In this document: positions 44,016 to 51,219 of the stretch, one piece after another | Position numbering within the stretch: position 1 is the stretch's first letter | Layout of the letters: the number at the start of each line of letters is the position of its first letter | Assembly (NCBI GenBank): GCA_023664705.1 | Contig: JAMPFE010000001.1 | Coordinates: 197,915-261,914 of the forward strand | Reading direction: 5' to 3' | Source of the DNA: Lachnospiraceae bacterium | Lineage (GTDB): Bacteria; Bacillota; Clostridia; Oscillospirales; Ruminococcaceae | Length of the DNA: 64,000 bases | Position numbers and translations under genes: made by a program | Notes under the pieces: model-generated | What the model was told of the DNA's origin: nothing | Databases searched by the model: none | What the model saw: the letters and a program-made list of their open reading frames with translations, nothing else

Positions 44016-44921
44016 CTATTCGCTGCCGCCCACAAGGTTGATAAAGTACGCCTCCAGGCTCTCGTCGTGCTCGTTTATCGAAAACAGCTCGCAGTCCGCG
44101 TTTTTCAGCGCCTCGGTGAGCCTTGTAATGCTTATCTCCCCGTAGACGTCCGCGGTCTTTTCGTCGATGACCGCGTATTCCAAACCCATTCCGTCCAGCA
44201 CCGTCGCGAGCTTTTTCGTATCGGAAACGGTCGCCCTCGCGCACTTCCGGCACTCCTTTTCAAGCTGCTCGGCGCTTATCTCCTTGACGATGCGCCCCTT
44301 GTCGATAAAGCCGTAGTGCGTCGCGAGCCTTGAAAGCTCGTCGAGGATATGGCTCGATATAAGCACGGTTATCTGCCTTTCGCGGTTGAGCTCCAGAATA
44401 AGCTCGCGTATCTCGATAATGCCCTGCGGGTCAAGCCCGTTTATCGGCTCGTCCAGCAGCAGAAAATCGGGGTCGCCGCACAGCGCGACGGCAATGCCGA
44501 GCCTCTGCCGCATGCCCAGCGAGAAATTTTTCGCCTTTTTCCGCCCCGTGTTCTCCAGTCCGACGAGCTTCAGCAGCTCGGGAATACCCTTAAACGACGG
44601 CATACCGAGAACGCGGTATTGCTCCTTGAGGTTGTCCTCCGCGGTCATATCCATATAAACGGACGGCGTTTCCACAACGGCGCCCATTCTGCGCCGCGCC
44701 TTGGAAATATCGCCCGTGCTCTCCGTGCCGTACAGCGTAAAAGTGCCCGAGGTCGCGAACTGCAATCCGCAGATAAGCCTTATAAGCGTGGTCTTGCCCG
44801 CGCCGTTGCGCCCCACGAACCCGTAAATAGCCCCCTTCGGCACGTTCATCGAAAGCCCGTCCAGAGCCGTGAATTTATGATACCTTTTCACTAGATCGCG
44901 TGTAGTAAGAATGTTTTCCAT
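44016..44921 (-). CDS. ABC transporter ATP-binding protein (BcrA/LanF-like)
   Basis: The 301-residue ATPase has Walker A GRNGAGKTT (about 38-46), signature NFSLGMRQRLGIA (about 135), Walker B FLLLDEPINGLDP (about 158) and the switch His in ISSHILDELS. A ~80-residue C-terminal regulatory domain follows, as in BcrA/LanF types that export peptide antibiotics. It drives the permeases encoded just downstream. An AAGGAGATG site precedes the ATG. The promoter region carries a direct-repeat operator next to the response-regulator gene. Confidence 0.93.
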   Translation of the reverse strand: MENILTTRDLVKRYHKFTALDGLSMNVPKGAIYGFVGRNGAGKTTLIRLICGLQFATSGTFTLYGTESTGDISKARRRMGAVVETPSVYMDMTAEDNLKEQYRVLGMPSFKGIPELLKLVGLENTGRKKAKNFSLGMRQRLGIAVALCGDPDFLLLDEPINGLDPQGIIEIRELILELNRERQITVLISSHILDELSRLATHYGFIDKGRIVKEISAEQLEKECRKCARATVSDTKKLATVLDGMGLEYAVIDEKTADVYGEISITRLTEALKNADCELFSINEHDESLEAYFINLVGGSE

Positions 44922-44957
44922 ATCAACATCTCCTTATCCGAAAATAAACGGAAACAA

Positions 44958-45016
44958 GAAAACGCCCCTCGGTATGTATGCGGCTGTTTTGGTTTGATCG
45001 TTTTGCGGGGCATTTC
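44958..45016 (-). terminator. Hairpin in ABC operon leader (terminator or attenuator)
   Basis: In the minus-strand RNA, GAAAUGCCCC (45016-45007) pairs with GGGGCGUUUUC (44968-44958) across a ~38-base loop, and a U-rich stretch follows. It lies between the ABC promoter and the ATPase start, so it may end response-regulator transcripts or attenuate the ABC operon. Confidence 0.5.
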
Positions 45017-45031
45017 CTTGCTTCCGAATAT

Positions 45032-45090
45032 ATTGTACCCCCCAACGGTTAAGAAATCGGTAAAGAAAACGGTTAAGATTAGGTTAAGAT
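45032..45090 (-). promoter_or_regulatory. ABC operon promoter with four-fold direct-repeat operator
   Basis: Plus-strand GGTTAAGA-type boxes start at 45047, 45059 (GGTAAAGA), 45071 and 45082, spaced 12, 12 and 11 bases. The minus-strand -10 box TACAAT is at 45037-45032 and no -35 consensus exists where expected. Helically phased direct repeats replacing the -35 box are typical of OmpR-type activator sites. The last two boxes overlap the 3' end of the response-regulator gene. Confidence 0.68.
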
Positions 45091-45744
45091 TTCGCGCATT
45101 TTAAAGCCTATCCCCCACACCGCCTCGATAAAGTCCAGCCCCGACGCGTCGCGGAGCTTTTTGCGCAGGTTGCTTACGTGCACCTTGAGGGAGCTTTCCA
45201 CGCAGTCGGGCGTATCCGCGCTTATCCTGTCGAGTATCTGCGACTTCGTTATCACCTGCTTTGGGTTCTGCATGAGAATTTTCAGTATCGCGAACTCGGT
45301 TTTCGTGAGCTTCACGGCGTTCCCGCCGAATTTCGCTTCGTGCAGCTCCGTGTTCAGCGAAAGCCCGCCGTATTCCAGCAGCTCGGCGCGCGTATTCCTC
45401 CGCAGCTGCACGCGTATCCTCGCGAGCAGCTCCTTGGTGTCGAACGGCTTTGTAACGTAATCGACCGCCCCCGACAGCAGCAGCTCGACCTTGCTGCCCA
45501 CGTCGGCTCTCGCGCTCATCACGATAACGGGCACGTCTCCTATCCTCGGCAGCACCCGCTCCCCCGAAAGCCCCGGCATCATCAGATCCAACAGCACCAG
45601 GTCGGGCGTTTTCTCCTCCAGCAGCGCCAGCGCCTCCCCGCCCGAAAACGCGCGCATCACCTCGTAGCCCTCGCGGCTCAGCAGCTCGCAGAGCATATTG
45701 TTTATATGCGGGTCGTCGTCTATTACGGCAATTATTTCGCTCAT
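45079..45744 (-). CDS. OmpR/PhoB-family response regulator
   Basis: The 221-residue regulator has a receiver domain (acidic pair DD near residue 8-9, phospho-acceptor Asp in LVLLDLMMPG near 53, Thr/Ser in VIVMSAR, Lys in YVTKPFD near 100). A winged-helix DNA-binding domain (ILKILMQNPKQVITKSQILD, VHVSNLRKKL) follows. It probably controls the ABC transporter genes through the repeats at its 3' end and receives phosphate from the kinase at 39516. GGAGGA precedes the ATG and a consensus promoter lies upstream. Confidence 0.95.
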   Translation of the reverse strand: MSEIIAVIDDDPHINNMLCELLSREGYEVMRAFSGGEALALLEEKTPDLVLLDLMMPGLSGERVLPRIGDVPVIVMSARADVGSKVELLLSGAVDYVTKPFDTKELLARIRVQLRRNTRAELLEYGGLSLNTELHEAKFGGNAVKLTKTEFAILKILMQNPKQVITKSQILDRISADTPDCVESSLKVHVSNLRKKLRDASGLDFIEAVWGIGFKMREILT

Positions 45745-45775
45745 TTCAAGTCCTCCAAAAGAATTTTATGTAAAC

Positions 45776-45804
45776 ATTGTAACACATTACACCGCCTTTG
45801 TCAA
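45776..45804 (-). promoter_or_regulatory. Promoter of response regulator
   Basis: Minus strand TTGACA (45804-45799), 17-base spacer, TACAAT (45781-45776). Confidence 0.82.
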
Positions 45805-45814
45805 TTCAAAGCGC

Positions 45815-45843
45815 TTGACAAAATCTCCGTTCCGTGATATAAT
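45815..45843 (+). promoter_or_regulatory. Promoter of HMA-domain gene
   Basis: TTGACA (45815-45820), 17-base spacer, TATAAT (45838-45843). It diverges from the response-regulator promoter 10 bases away. Confidence 0.87.
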
Positions 45844-45879
45844 AACGTTAGCCGAAGCTAACCGAAAGGAGAATTTACA

Positions 45880-46128
45880 ATGATAAAGACAACGCTGAAA
45901 ATTGACGGCATGATGTGCGGAATGTGCGAGGCGCATATAAACGACGCTGTACGCGCGGCTTTCAAGGTGAAAAAGGTCTCTTCGTCACACAAAAAGGGCG
46001 TCACCGAGATAATCTCGGAAACGCCCCTCGATGAAAATTCCGTCCGCGAATGTATCGAAAAAACGGGCTACAAGCTGCTGTCCGCATGCTCGGAGGAATA
46101 CGTGAAAAAGGGACTGTTCGGGCGTTAA
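45880..46128 (+). CDS. Small heavy-metal-associated (HMA) domain protein
   Basis: The 82-residue protein is one ferredoxin-like HMA domain with the metal site GMMCGMCEAHIN (residues 10-21; Cys 13 and Cys 16) and the strand-helix pattern of CopZ-like chaperones. A Cu(I) chaperone or sensor role is inferred. No copper ATPase lies nearby. GAAAGGAG precedes the ATG. Its TAA stop overlaps the stop of the convergent GH25 gene by three bases, and no terminator separates them. Confidence 0.88.
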   Translation: MIKTTLKIDGMMCGMCEAHINDAVRAAFKVKKVSSSHKKGVTEIISETPLDENSVRECIEKTGYKLLSACSEEYVKKGLFGR

Positions 46129-46895
46129 CCGTACAAGAGCCTGTTGACCTCGCGCTGGACCTCGTAGTAGTCGTAGCCCGCCGCCGTGAGCCTGTCATAG
46201 CGCTCGTCGCCGTTGCCCCAATCGCCGCGGATGACCTCGAGCGCGACCTCCTTGACCGTTTTCTCGGGCACGGGCGCGCCGCTAGAATAGCCGTTCAGCC
46301 CCGCCGCCTTTATTATCTTCGGGTAGTCGACGTAGCAGTAGTCTAGGTCAACGGCGCCGTTTATGCCGTCGACCTTCCCCGTCGAGGAGTATTGCCATAT
46401 GCCGTAATTCCCGCGGTAGTTCAGCGTGGGATTGTATTCCGCGACCCACACGGCATAGCGGCTCGCGACGTCTCGCGAAATGTAGTGCTGAAGCGGATAG
46501 CGCGAGGTATACAGCCCCGCGAAACAGTCGTTCTCTTCAAGTTGGTTGCAGAATATCCGCACGAGATTGCTGCAAAAATCCATGCCGCGCACGAACTGCG
46601 ACTGCTCCTCCAAATCATAAAATATCGGGAAATCGAATTTTTTCCCCTTGATAATATCCAGACAAGCCCGCGCCTCCTCGTGAGCCTGCGCGCCGCTTTC
46701 GGCGTAGCTGTACCAGTAAGCCCCGACGTGCAGCCCCGCGTCCGCCGCGCCCCTGTAGTTGCGCTCGAAGTACTTGTCGGGCTCCGTGCGCGTGCCGAAG
46801 CCCGCCCGAATGATGACGAACTTCACGCCGCTCTTCTTTACCTTTTTGAAATCTATGTCCTCCTGCCAAGAGGAAACGTCAATGCCTTTAGTCAA
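46125..46895 (-). CDS. GH25 lysozyme with Cpl-7-type cell-wall-binding repeat
   Basis: The 256-residue muramidase starts TKGIDVSSWQ with the GH25 barrel (about 1-195), the catalytic DxE in FYDLEEQ near residue 96, and WQYSSTGKVDGI near the end of the barrel. Residues ~212-256 form one Cpl-7 repeat (VALEVIRGDWGNGDERYDRL). There is no signal peptide, as in phage endolysins and clostridial autolysins released by other means. The start codon is TTG at 46895, placed by AAGGGGG upstream; that site lies in a hairpin. No phage genes are nearby. Confidence 0.92.
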   Translation of the reverse strand: MTKGIDVSSWQEDIDFKKVKKSGVKFVIIRAGFGTRTEPDKYFERNYRGAADAGLHVGAYWYSYAESGAQAHEEARACLDIIKGKKFDFPIFYDLEEQSQFVRGMDFCSNLVRIFCNQLEENDCFAGLYTSRYPLQHYISRDVASRYAVWVAEYNPTLNYRGNYGIWQYSSTGKVDGINGAVDLDYCYVDYPKIIKAAGLNGYSSGAPVPEKTVKEVALEVIRGDWGNGDERYDRLTAAGYDYYEVQREVNRLLYG

Positions 46896-46900
46896 TTAAA

Positions 46901-46940
46901 AAACCCCCTTACAATGCATTACACTGCATTGTATGCGGGG
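46901..46940 (-). promoter_or_regulatory. Hairpin covering the GH25 ribosome-binding site
   Basis: In the minus-strand RNA, CCCC-GCAU-ACAAUGCA pairs with UGCAUUGU-AA-GGGG. The 3' arm contains the AAGGGGG Shine-Dalgarno, followed by UUUUUUAA and the UUG start. The structure can act as a terminator or can mask the ribosome site. Confidence 0.6.
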
Positions 46941-46962
46941 CGTTTTTTTCTTGTGAACAAAA

Positions 46963-46984
46963 ATGCGGGACAAAAGCCCCGCAT
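46963..46984 (-). terminator. Terminator after mgsA
   Basis: Stem ATGCGGG / CCCGCAT with an 8-base loop, followed on the minus strand by ATTTTTG. It lies 32 bases after the mgsA stop. Confidence 0.65.
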
Positions 46985-47016
46985 CTTACCTCTTACATCC
47001 GAAACTCTTACCTCTA

Positions 47017-47412
47017 TTAGCGCATATATTCTCGCCAATCGAGATCGCCGCGTTCAAGCGCGTGGATAAGCGCCTCCGCTGTGGCGATGTTCGTCGCGAC
47101 GGGAATATTGTGCACGTCGCAAAGCCGCAGAATATTGATGTCGTTGGGCTCGTGCGAGCGCGGATTAAGCGGGTCGCGGAAAAACACCAAAAGGTCTATC
47201 TCGTTGCAGCTTATGCTCGAAGCGAGCTGCTGGTCTCCCCCCTGAGAGCCGCTCAGAAAGCGCTGAATATGAAGCCCCGTGGCCTCGGAAACAAGCTTTC
47301 CCGTCGTGCCGGTAGCGCAAATGTTGTATCTGCTAAGAATGCCGCAGTAGGCAATACAAAACTGAACCATAAGCTCCTTCTTGGAATCGTGAGCAATAAG
47401 AGCAATGTTCAT
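47017..47412 (-). CDS. mgsA: Methylglyoxal synthase
   Basis: The 131-residue enzyme converts dihydroxyacetone phosphate to methylglyoxal and phosphate, a glycolytic bypass under phosphate limitation. Motifs: IALIAHDSKK at the N-terminus, ATGTTGKL near 33, SGSQGGDQQLA near 54 (catalytic Asp), FFRDPLNPRSHEPND near 77 (His). Length is normal. It lies 37 bases downstream of minD. The association of mgsA with rod-shape and min genes is known in Clostridia. Confidence 0.95.
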   Translation of the reverse strand: MNIALIAHDSKKELMVQFCIAYCGILSRYNICATGTTGKLVSEATGLHIQRFLSGSQGGDQQLASSISCNEIDLLVFFRDPLNPRSHEPNDINILRLCDVHNIPVATNIATAEALIHALERGDLDWREYMR

Positions 47413-47449
47413 TTACCAAACCCCTCCTTGTCCATTGCGGTATGTAATA

Positions 47450-48187
47450 TCAGTCGATCTTGATGGAAAGCGGAACGTCCTGCCCGTCAATGCGCTTCGC
47501 AATGGACGAATACGCCTTAAATCCGCCGCATGTCGGCGGCAGAGCGTCGCCCTTCGCGCCGCATATCTTGATGTTCACGTCCTCGGGCACAACGCCGATA
47601 AGCGGGATACCCACCGCGTCCATAACCTCGTCGAGGTCGTACAGAATATCCTCGTTCTTGAAATTCTCGCTCACCTTATTGATGATAAGGCGCTGATTGA
47701 TGCAGTTCTTCACATACAGGAAGTCGGACAGCATCTGCCCGTCGCGCACACACACGGTGTCGGGCGTAGTTACCATAAGAATAAGGTCGGCAGCCTTGAT
47801 AACGCTGAAAACCGAGCTCCCGATACCCGCCGTGTCGACGATTATGTAGTCGAAATGCTCGCGCATCTCCTCGCACACGCCCATTATCTTCTCGGGATTG
47901 ATATCGATAAACGGATTCCTCGTCGCGCACACAAGGGACAAATTCGGCACGCGGTCCACCTTTGTGGTGGCCGTCAGAATATCGATCTTCCCCTCAAGAT
48001 ATTCGCCAATATCGTGCTTTACCTTGTCCTTCATACCCAGCATGATGTCTAAGCAGCGCAAGCCGAAATCCAGCTCCACGAGCAGCGTCTTGTGCCCGAG
48101 AGTCGCGAGCCCCGTCGCAACGTTCGCGGAGGTCGTAGACTTGCCCGTGCCCCCCTTGCCTGCCGTAACCGCAATGATCTGTGACAT
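47450..48187 (-). CDS. minD: MinD-like ParA-type ATPase
   Basis: The 245-residue P-loop ATPase has a deviant Walker A KGGTGKST (residues 11-18), DFGLRCLDIMLG near 40 and IVDTAGIGS near 116. MinD recruits MinC to block division at the poles. The C-terminus ends DGQDVPLSIKID and lacks the amphipathic membrane-targeting helix of typical MinD. Neither minC nor minE is adjacent. It may therefore be a MinD relative with another role. It is co-transcribed with mgsA. Confidence 0.82.
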   Translation of the reverse strand: MSQIIAVTAGKGGTGKSTTSANVATGLATLGHKTLLVELDFGLRCLDIMLGMKDKVKHDIGEYLEGKIDILTATTKVDRVPNLSLVCATRNPFIDINPEKIMGVCEEMREHFDYIIVDTAGIGSSVFSVIKAADLILMVTTPDTVCVRDGQMLSDFLYVKNCINQRLIINKVSENFKNEDILYDLDEVMDAVGIPLIGVVPEDVNIKICGAKGDALPPTCGGFKAYSSIAKRIDGQDVPLSIKID

Positions 48188-48270
48188 AATATTCCCCTCT
48201 CAGCCGCGGCGGCAAAGCGTTTTTCCGAAGCTCCGCCGCCAAGCAACAGTAATAAAAATACTCTATCTAC

Positions 48271-48299
48271 ATTTTAGCACAAAATCCTCGATATGAAAA
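48271..48299 (-). promoter_or_regulatory. Possible promoter of minD-mgsA
   Basis: Minus strand TTTTCA (48299-48294), 17-base spacer, TAAAAT (48276-48271). A 4/6 match at -35. It lies between the mrdA terminator and minD. Confidence 0.45.
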
Positions 48300-48388
48300 G
48301 AGTTTTTTTCTATATTAACAAAATTTCGTGAAATTACCGAGTTTTGTGGTATGTTTTTTGTGCATTTTAACGAACAAAAACAATGAAA

Positions 48389-48421
48389 CGCCGAACGGGA
48401 TTTTCATCGTCCCGTTCGGCG
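48389..48421 (-). terminator. Terminator of mreBCD-mrdA
   Basis: A 12-bp stem CGCCGAACGGGA / TCCCGTTCGGCG with a 9-base loop, then T-rich DNA on the minus strand, 15 bases after the mrdA stop. Confidence 0.78.
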
Positions 48422-48436
48422 CAAAAATTTTCGATA

Positions 48437-50512
48437 TTACAGTATGGTTTTCGGCAGCCCCTTCTCGTCGTAGTTGGTGGAAATTTTCCCCGTAACGTAG
48501 GCTTGTATAACGTTCGCCGCGAGGACCTTCGTAAACTCGCCCTTTTCCAGATACAGCCCGAAAGCTATCTCGGGGTCGTCCGCGGGATAAAAGCCTATCA
48601 GCGCGGAGTTGTACACGTCCTCGGCAGCCTGCGGCGTTCCCGTCTTAACGGCAACGTTCTCCTTGCCGACGCCCACGTAGTCGAACGGGCTCACCCACCC
48701 CGCCCCGTCAATGGTGAAATTCACCTGCGTCGACGCGACGAGCTTCATTCCGTCCCGAATGGCGGCCATATATTTGTCCATATCGGGCTCCTTCGAGAAA
48801 TCCTCCGCAACGGCGGGCTCCTTGTCGTACAGCTTCTCTGTAAAATCGTAGTTGTACACGGACTTCACGATATGCGGCTCCAGCCTCACGCCGTTGTTCG
48901 CGATAGTCATCGCCTGCACCGCGAGGTGCATCGGCGTAAGCGCCGTCTCGCACTGCCCTATTCCCGCCTGTATAATATTGCCCTCATACCACTCGTAGTT
49001 ATTTTCCTCGAACAGCTCCATGGAGCTCATCTGCCCGAGGTTCATGTTCAGCTCGAAGCCGAGGTCCTTCCCCACGCCGTATCTCTCCGCCCAGTACGCC
49101 AGCCTGTCGATGCCGAGCCTCCGCGCCGTCTCGTAGAAGAAGATGTTGCAGGAATACTGCAGCGCCGTCCTCACGGGGATAAACCCGTGAGTTCCAAGAC
49201 AGGACGGCGTATACCCCGCGTAGTAGTAATACGTCCCCGTGCAGTTTATCGTGTCCGTCGGGGAAATGACCTTCTCCGCCAGCCCCGCCGTCGCCGTAAT
49301 GGTCTTGAACGTGGAGCCCGGGCGGTATTCCCCGAACAGCGCCCTGTTCAGCAGCGGTCCGTCCGGGCGGTTCAGCACCTCGTTGTAGTCCTTCAGCAGG
49401 TCGTTGATGTCATAGTTCGGGAAAGTCGCAGCCCCCAGCAGCCCCCCCGTCTTTACGTCCAGCACCACGATAGCCCCCGCCTTGCAGCCCTTTCCGCGCA
49501 GCGTCGCGTCGTAGTAGGTCGTGTAATACGGCGAGTTCAGATATTCAATATGATATTTCAGCGCGTCCTGCAAAAGCGACTGATACTCCGCGTCGACCGT
49601 CAGCATGACCGATTTCCCCGCCACGGGCTCCTTCGTCACCTCGTCCGTCAGGCTCACGCCGTCGGCGCTTCTCGTTATGGTACGCACCCCGCGGATACCC
49701 CGGAGCTCGTCCTCAAGCGCCTGCTCCGTCCCGTCCAGCCCGATAACGTCGTTCAGCAAATACCCGCTGTCCTTCAGCACAGCGTATTTCTCCGCGGAGA
49801 TAGCCCCCACGGTGCCCCTCAGATGCGCGGCGATATCCCCGTCGAGGTACTCCCGCTCCCAACTCTCGGTGATGTCCACCCCGGGCAGCAGCGCGCCGAG
49901 CTCCTTAAGCTCCAGCACGGTGTCCTCCCCGATGTCGCCCGCCAGCACAAACTTGGAATTGAGCTGCGAAAAATCCTTGACGACCATTTCATACCGCACG
50001 CCCGCAATGGCGCGGCGCATTTTCTCGCCGTACTTCTCGTCGATGCCGTACTGGTCGTAAAGCTGATAAACACAGTTCTCCACGGTCGCGTAGCTCCCTA
50101 TGTTCAGCCGCTCCTTCAGCGTCTCAACGGCAGCCTCCCGCCCCGCGTCGAACGAATAAGGCTCGCTTCTGCTTATCGGCAGCGAGTCGTTCCATTCCTC
50201 GCCGTTCTTTTCCAGCACGGTCAGCACGCGGTAGATGATCTCGTTCTCCGTGCCCTTTTCCAGCGAGAAAAACTGAAAATTTATGCTGTAAACTATCTTG
50301 TTTGTATTCAGCAGCTTTCCGTTCGCGTCGACGATCTGCCCTCTCGCTGCCTCTATATCCTGCTCGGTAACGGTGCTCTGCTTCGTCATATTCAGATACC
50401 CCGCCCCGTCGACAAGCTGCATCTTCAGCAGCCTCAGCCCGCACAAAAACGAGATAACGATAACGACCGCCGCCATGACCATCGACCGAATAAAAGAAGA
50501 AATCTTAGACAT
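48437..50512 (-). CDS. mrdA: Penicillin-binding protein 2 (class B transpeptidase)
   Basis: The 691-residue protein has an N-terminal membrane helix (about 10-30), a PBP dimerisation domain (about 60-290) and a transpeptidase domain. Active-site motifs are STFK near residue 400, SCN (YSCNIFFYE) near 452 and KTGT near 624. It cross-links peptidoglycan during elongation with MreBCD. The ATG at 50512 has GAGG upstream; earlier in-frame codons fall in the GC hairpin. An 80-base repeat/hairpin region lies between it and mreD. The usual glycosyltransferase partner rodA is not in the cluster. Confidence 0.94.
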   Translation of the reverse strand: MSKISSFIRSMVMAAVVIVISFLCGLRLLKMQLVDGAGYLNMTKQSTVTEQDIEAARGQIVDANGKLLNTNKIVYSINFQFFSLEKGTENEIIYRVLTVLEKNGEEWNDSLPISRSEPYSFDAGREAAVETLKERLNIGSYATVENCVYQLYDQYGIDEKYGEKMRRAIAGVRYEMVVKDFSQLNSKFVLAGDIGEDTVLELKELGALLPGVDITESWEREYLDGDIAAHLRGTVGAISAEKYAVLKDSGYLLNDVIGLDGTEQALEDELRGIRGVRTITRSADGVSLTDEVTKEPVAGKSVMLTVDAEYQSLLQDALKYHIEYLNSPYYTTYYDATLRGKGCKAGAIVVLDVKTGGLLGAATFPNYDINDLLKDYNEVLNRPDGPLLNRALFGEYRPGSTFKTITATAGLAEKVISPTDTINCTGTYYYYAGYTPSCLGTHGFIPVRTALQYSCNIFFYETARRLGIDRLAYWAERYGVGKDLGFELNMNLGQMSSMELFEENNYEWYEGNIIQAGIGQCETALTPMHLAVQAMTIANNGVRLEPHIVKSVYNYDFTEKLYDKEPAVAEDFSKEPDMDKYMAAIRDGMKLVASTQVNFTIDGAGWVSPFDYVGVGKENVAVKTGTPQAAEDVYNSALIGFYPADDPEIAFGLYLEKGEFTKVLAANVIQAYVTGKISTNYDEKGLPKTIL

Positions 50513-50531
50513 AACAAACCTCAAAAAAATA

Positions 50532-50610
50532 CGCCGCCGCAGGCGGCGCTCCGAAACTGTCAACTGTCAATTGTACACTGTCAACTTTTTCTGCTTCGGC
50601 GCAGCCGAAG
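50532..50610. repeat. Hairpins and TGTCAACTG tract between mreD and mrdA (copy E)
   Basis: Two GC hairpins (CGCCGCCGCAGGCGGCG at 50532-50548 and CTTCGGCGCAGCCGAAG) flank CTGTCAACTGTCAATTGTAC. On the minus strand the tract reads AAAAAGTTGACAGTGTACAA, closely matching the left arm of repeat D. It starts about 25 bases after the mreD stop. Confidence 0.65.
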
Positions 50611-50611
50611 T

Positions 50612-51217
50612 TTAGTCTTTCTCTTTGAACTCCGACTCCTCCGCGCTCTGCGCGGACTCCTCCAGCCGCCTCTGCTCCTTGGGACGCAGCTTGTTCACGA
50701 TAAGCGTGATAAGGAAATACACGGGTATCGAATAAAACACAGCCCCCCCGTAGGACGGCAGAATAACGCCCGTAAACGAGATAACGCTGTCCGCGCCCTC
50801 CCACATGCAGTGCAAAAACAGAAAATCCATAGCCGCCATTATCACGGAGACCGCCGCGTTTACGATAAAATGGCTTATAAACGTAACCTTTATCCAGAAC
50901 CTCGACATCAGCGAAATAAGCGGACAAGCGCACAGCAGCCACAGTGAGGAAAACCCCGCCACCGTAACGCCGTTCGCGATGTCCAGCATAAGCCCGCAGA
51001 ACACGCCGAAAACGCCCGCCGCAAGGTCTCCCTCGTACATCGCCACGGCGGTCGCCAGCGGTATCAGCAGCAGCGGACAGTATCCCCGTATCAGCGGATT
51101 GCACTCAAAAAGATAAAACACCAGCAGCGCCGCCGCATAAAGCCCCCACCTTGCCGCGCCGCGCAGCATCGCCCTGCGCGAGCGCGCCTTTCCCGAAACC
51201 TTCTTCCTCAGATCCAC
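50612..51217 (-). CDS. mreD: Rod shape-determining protein MreD
   Basis: The 201-residue protein has five to six membrane helices starting after a basic N-terminus (KARSRRAMLRGAAR), and an acidic tail. Sequence conservation is low, as usual for MreD, but the helix pattern, length and position between mreC and mrdA are diagnostic. It works with MreB, MreC and PBP2 in lateral wall synthesis. It starts 2 bases after mreC. Confidence 0.88.
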   Translation of the reverse strand: MDLRKKVSGKARSRRAMLRGAARWGLYAAALLVFYLFECNPLIRGYCPLLLIPLATAVAMYEGDLAAGVFGVFCGLMLDIANGVTVAGFSSLWLLCACPLISLMSRFWIKVTFISHFIVNAAVSVIMAAMDFLFLHCMWEGADSVISFTGVILPSYGGAVFYSIPVYFLITLIVNKLRPKEQRRLEESAQSAEESEFKEKD

Positions 51218-51219
51218 GG

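Noticed and set aside
46125..46895. GH25 gene as evidence for a prophage
   Set aside because: No integrase, terminase, portal, tail or holin gene lies within the window.
48383..50947. An 850-codon plus-strand frame across mrdA and mreD
   Set aside because: Antisense shadow of PBP2 with no recognisable motif and a composition dominated by Arg, Val, His and Leu.
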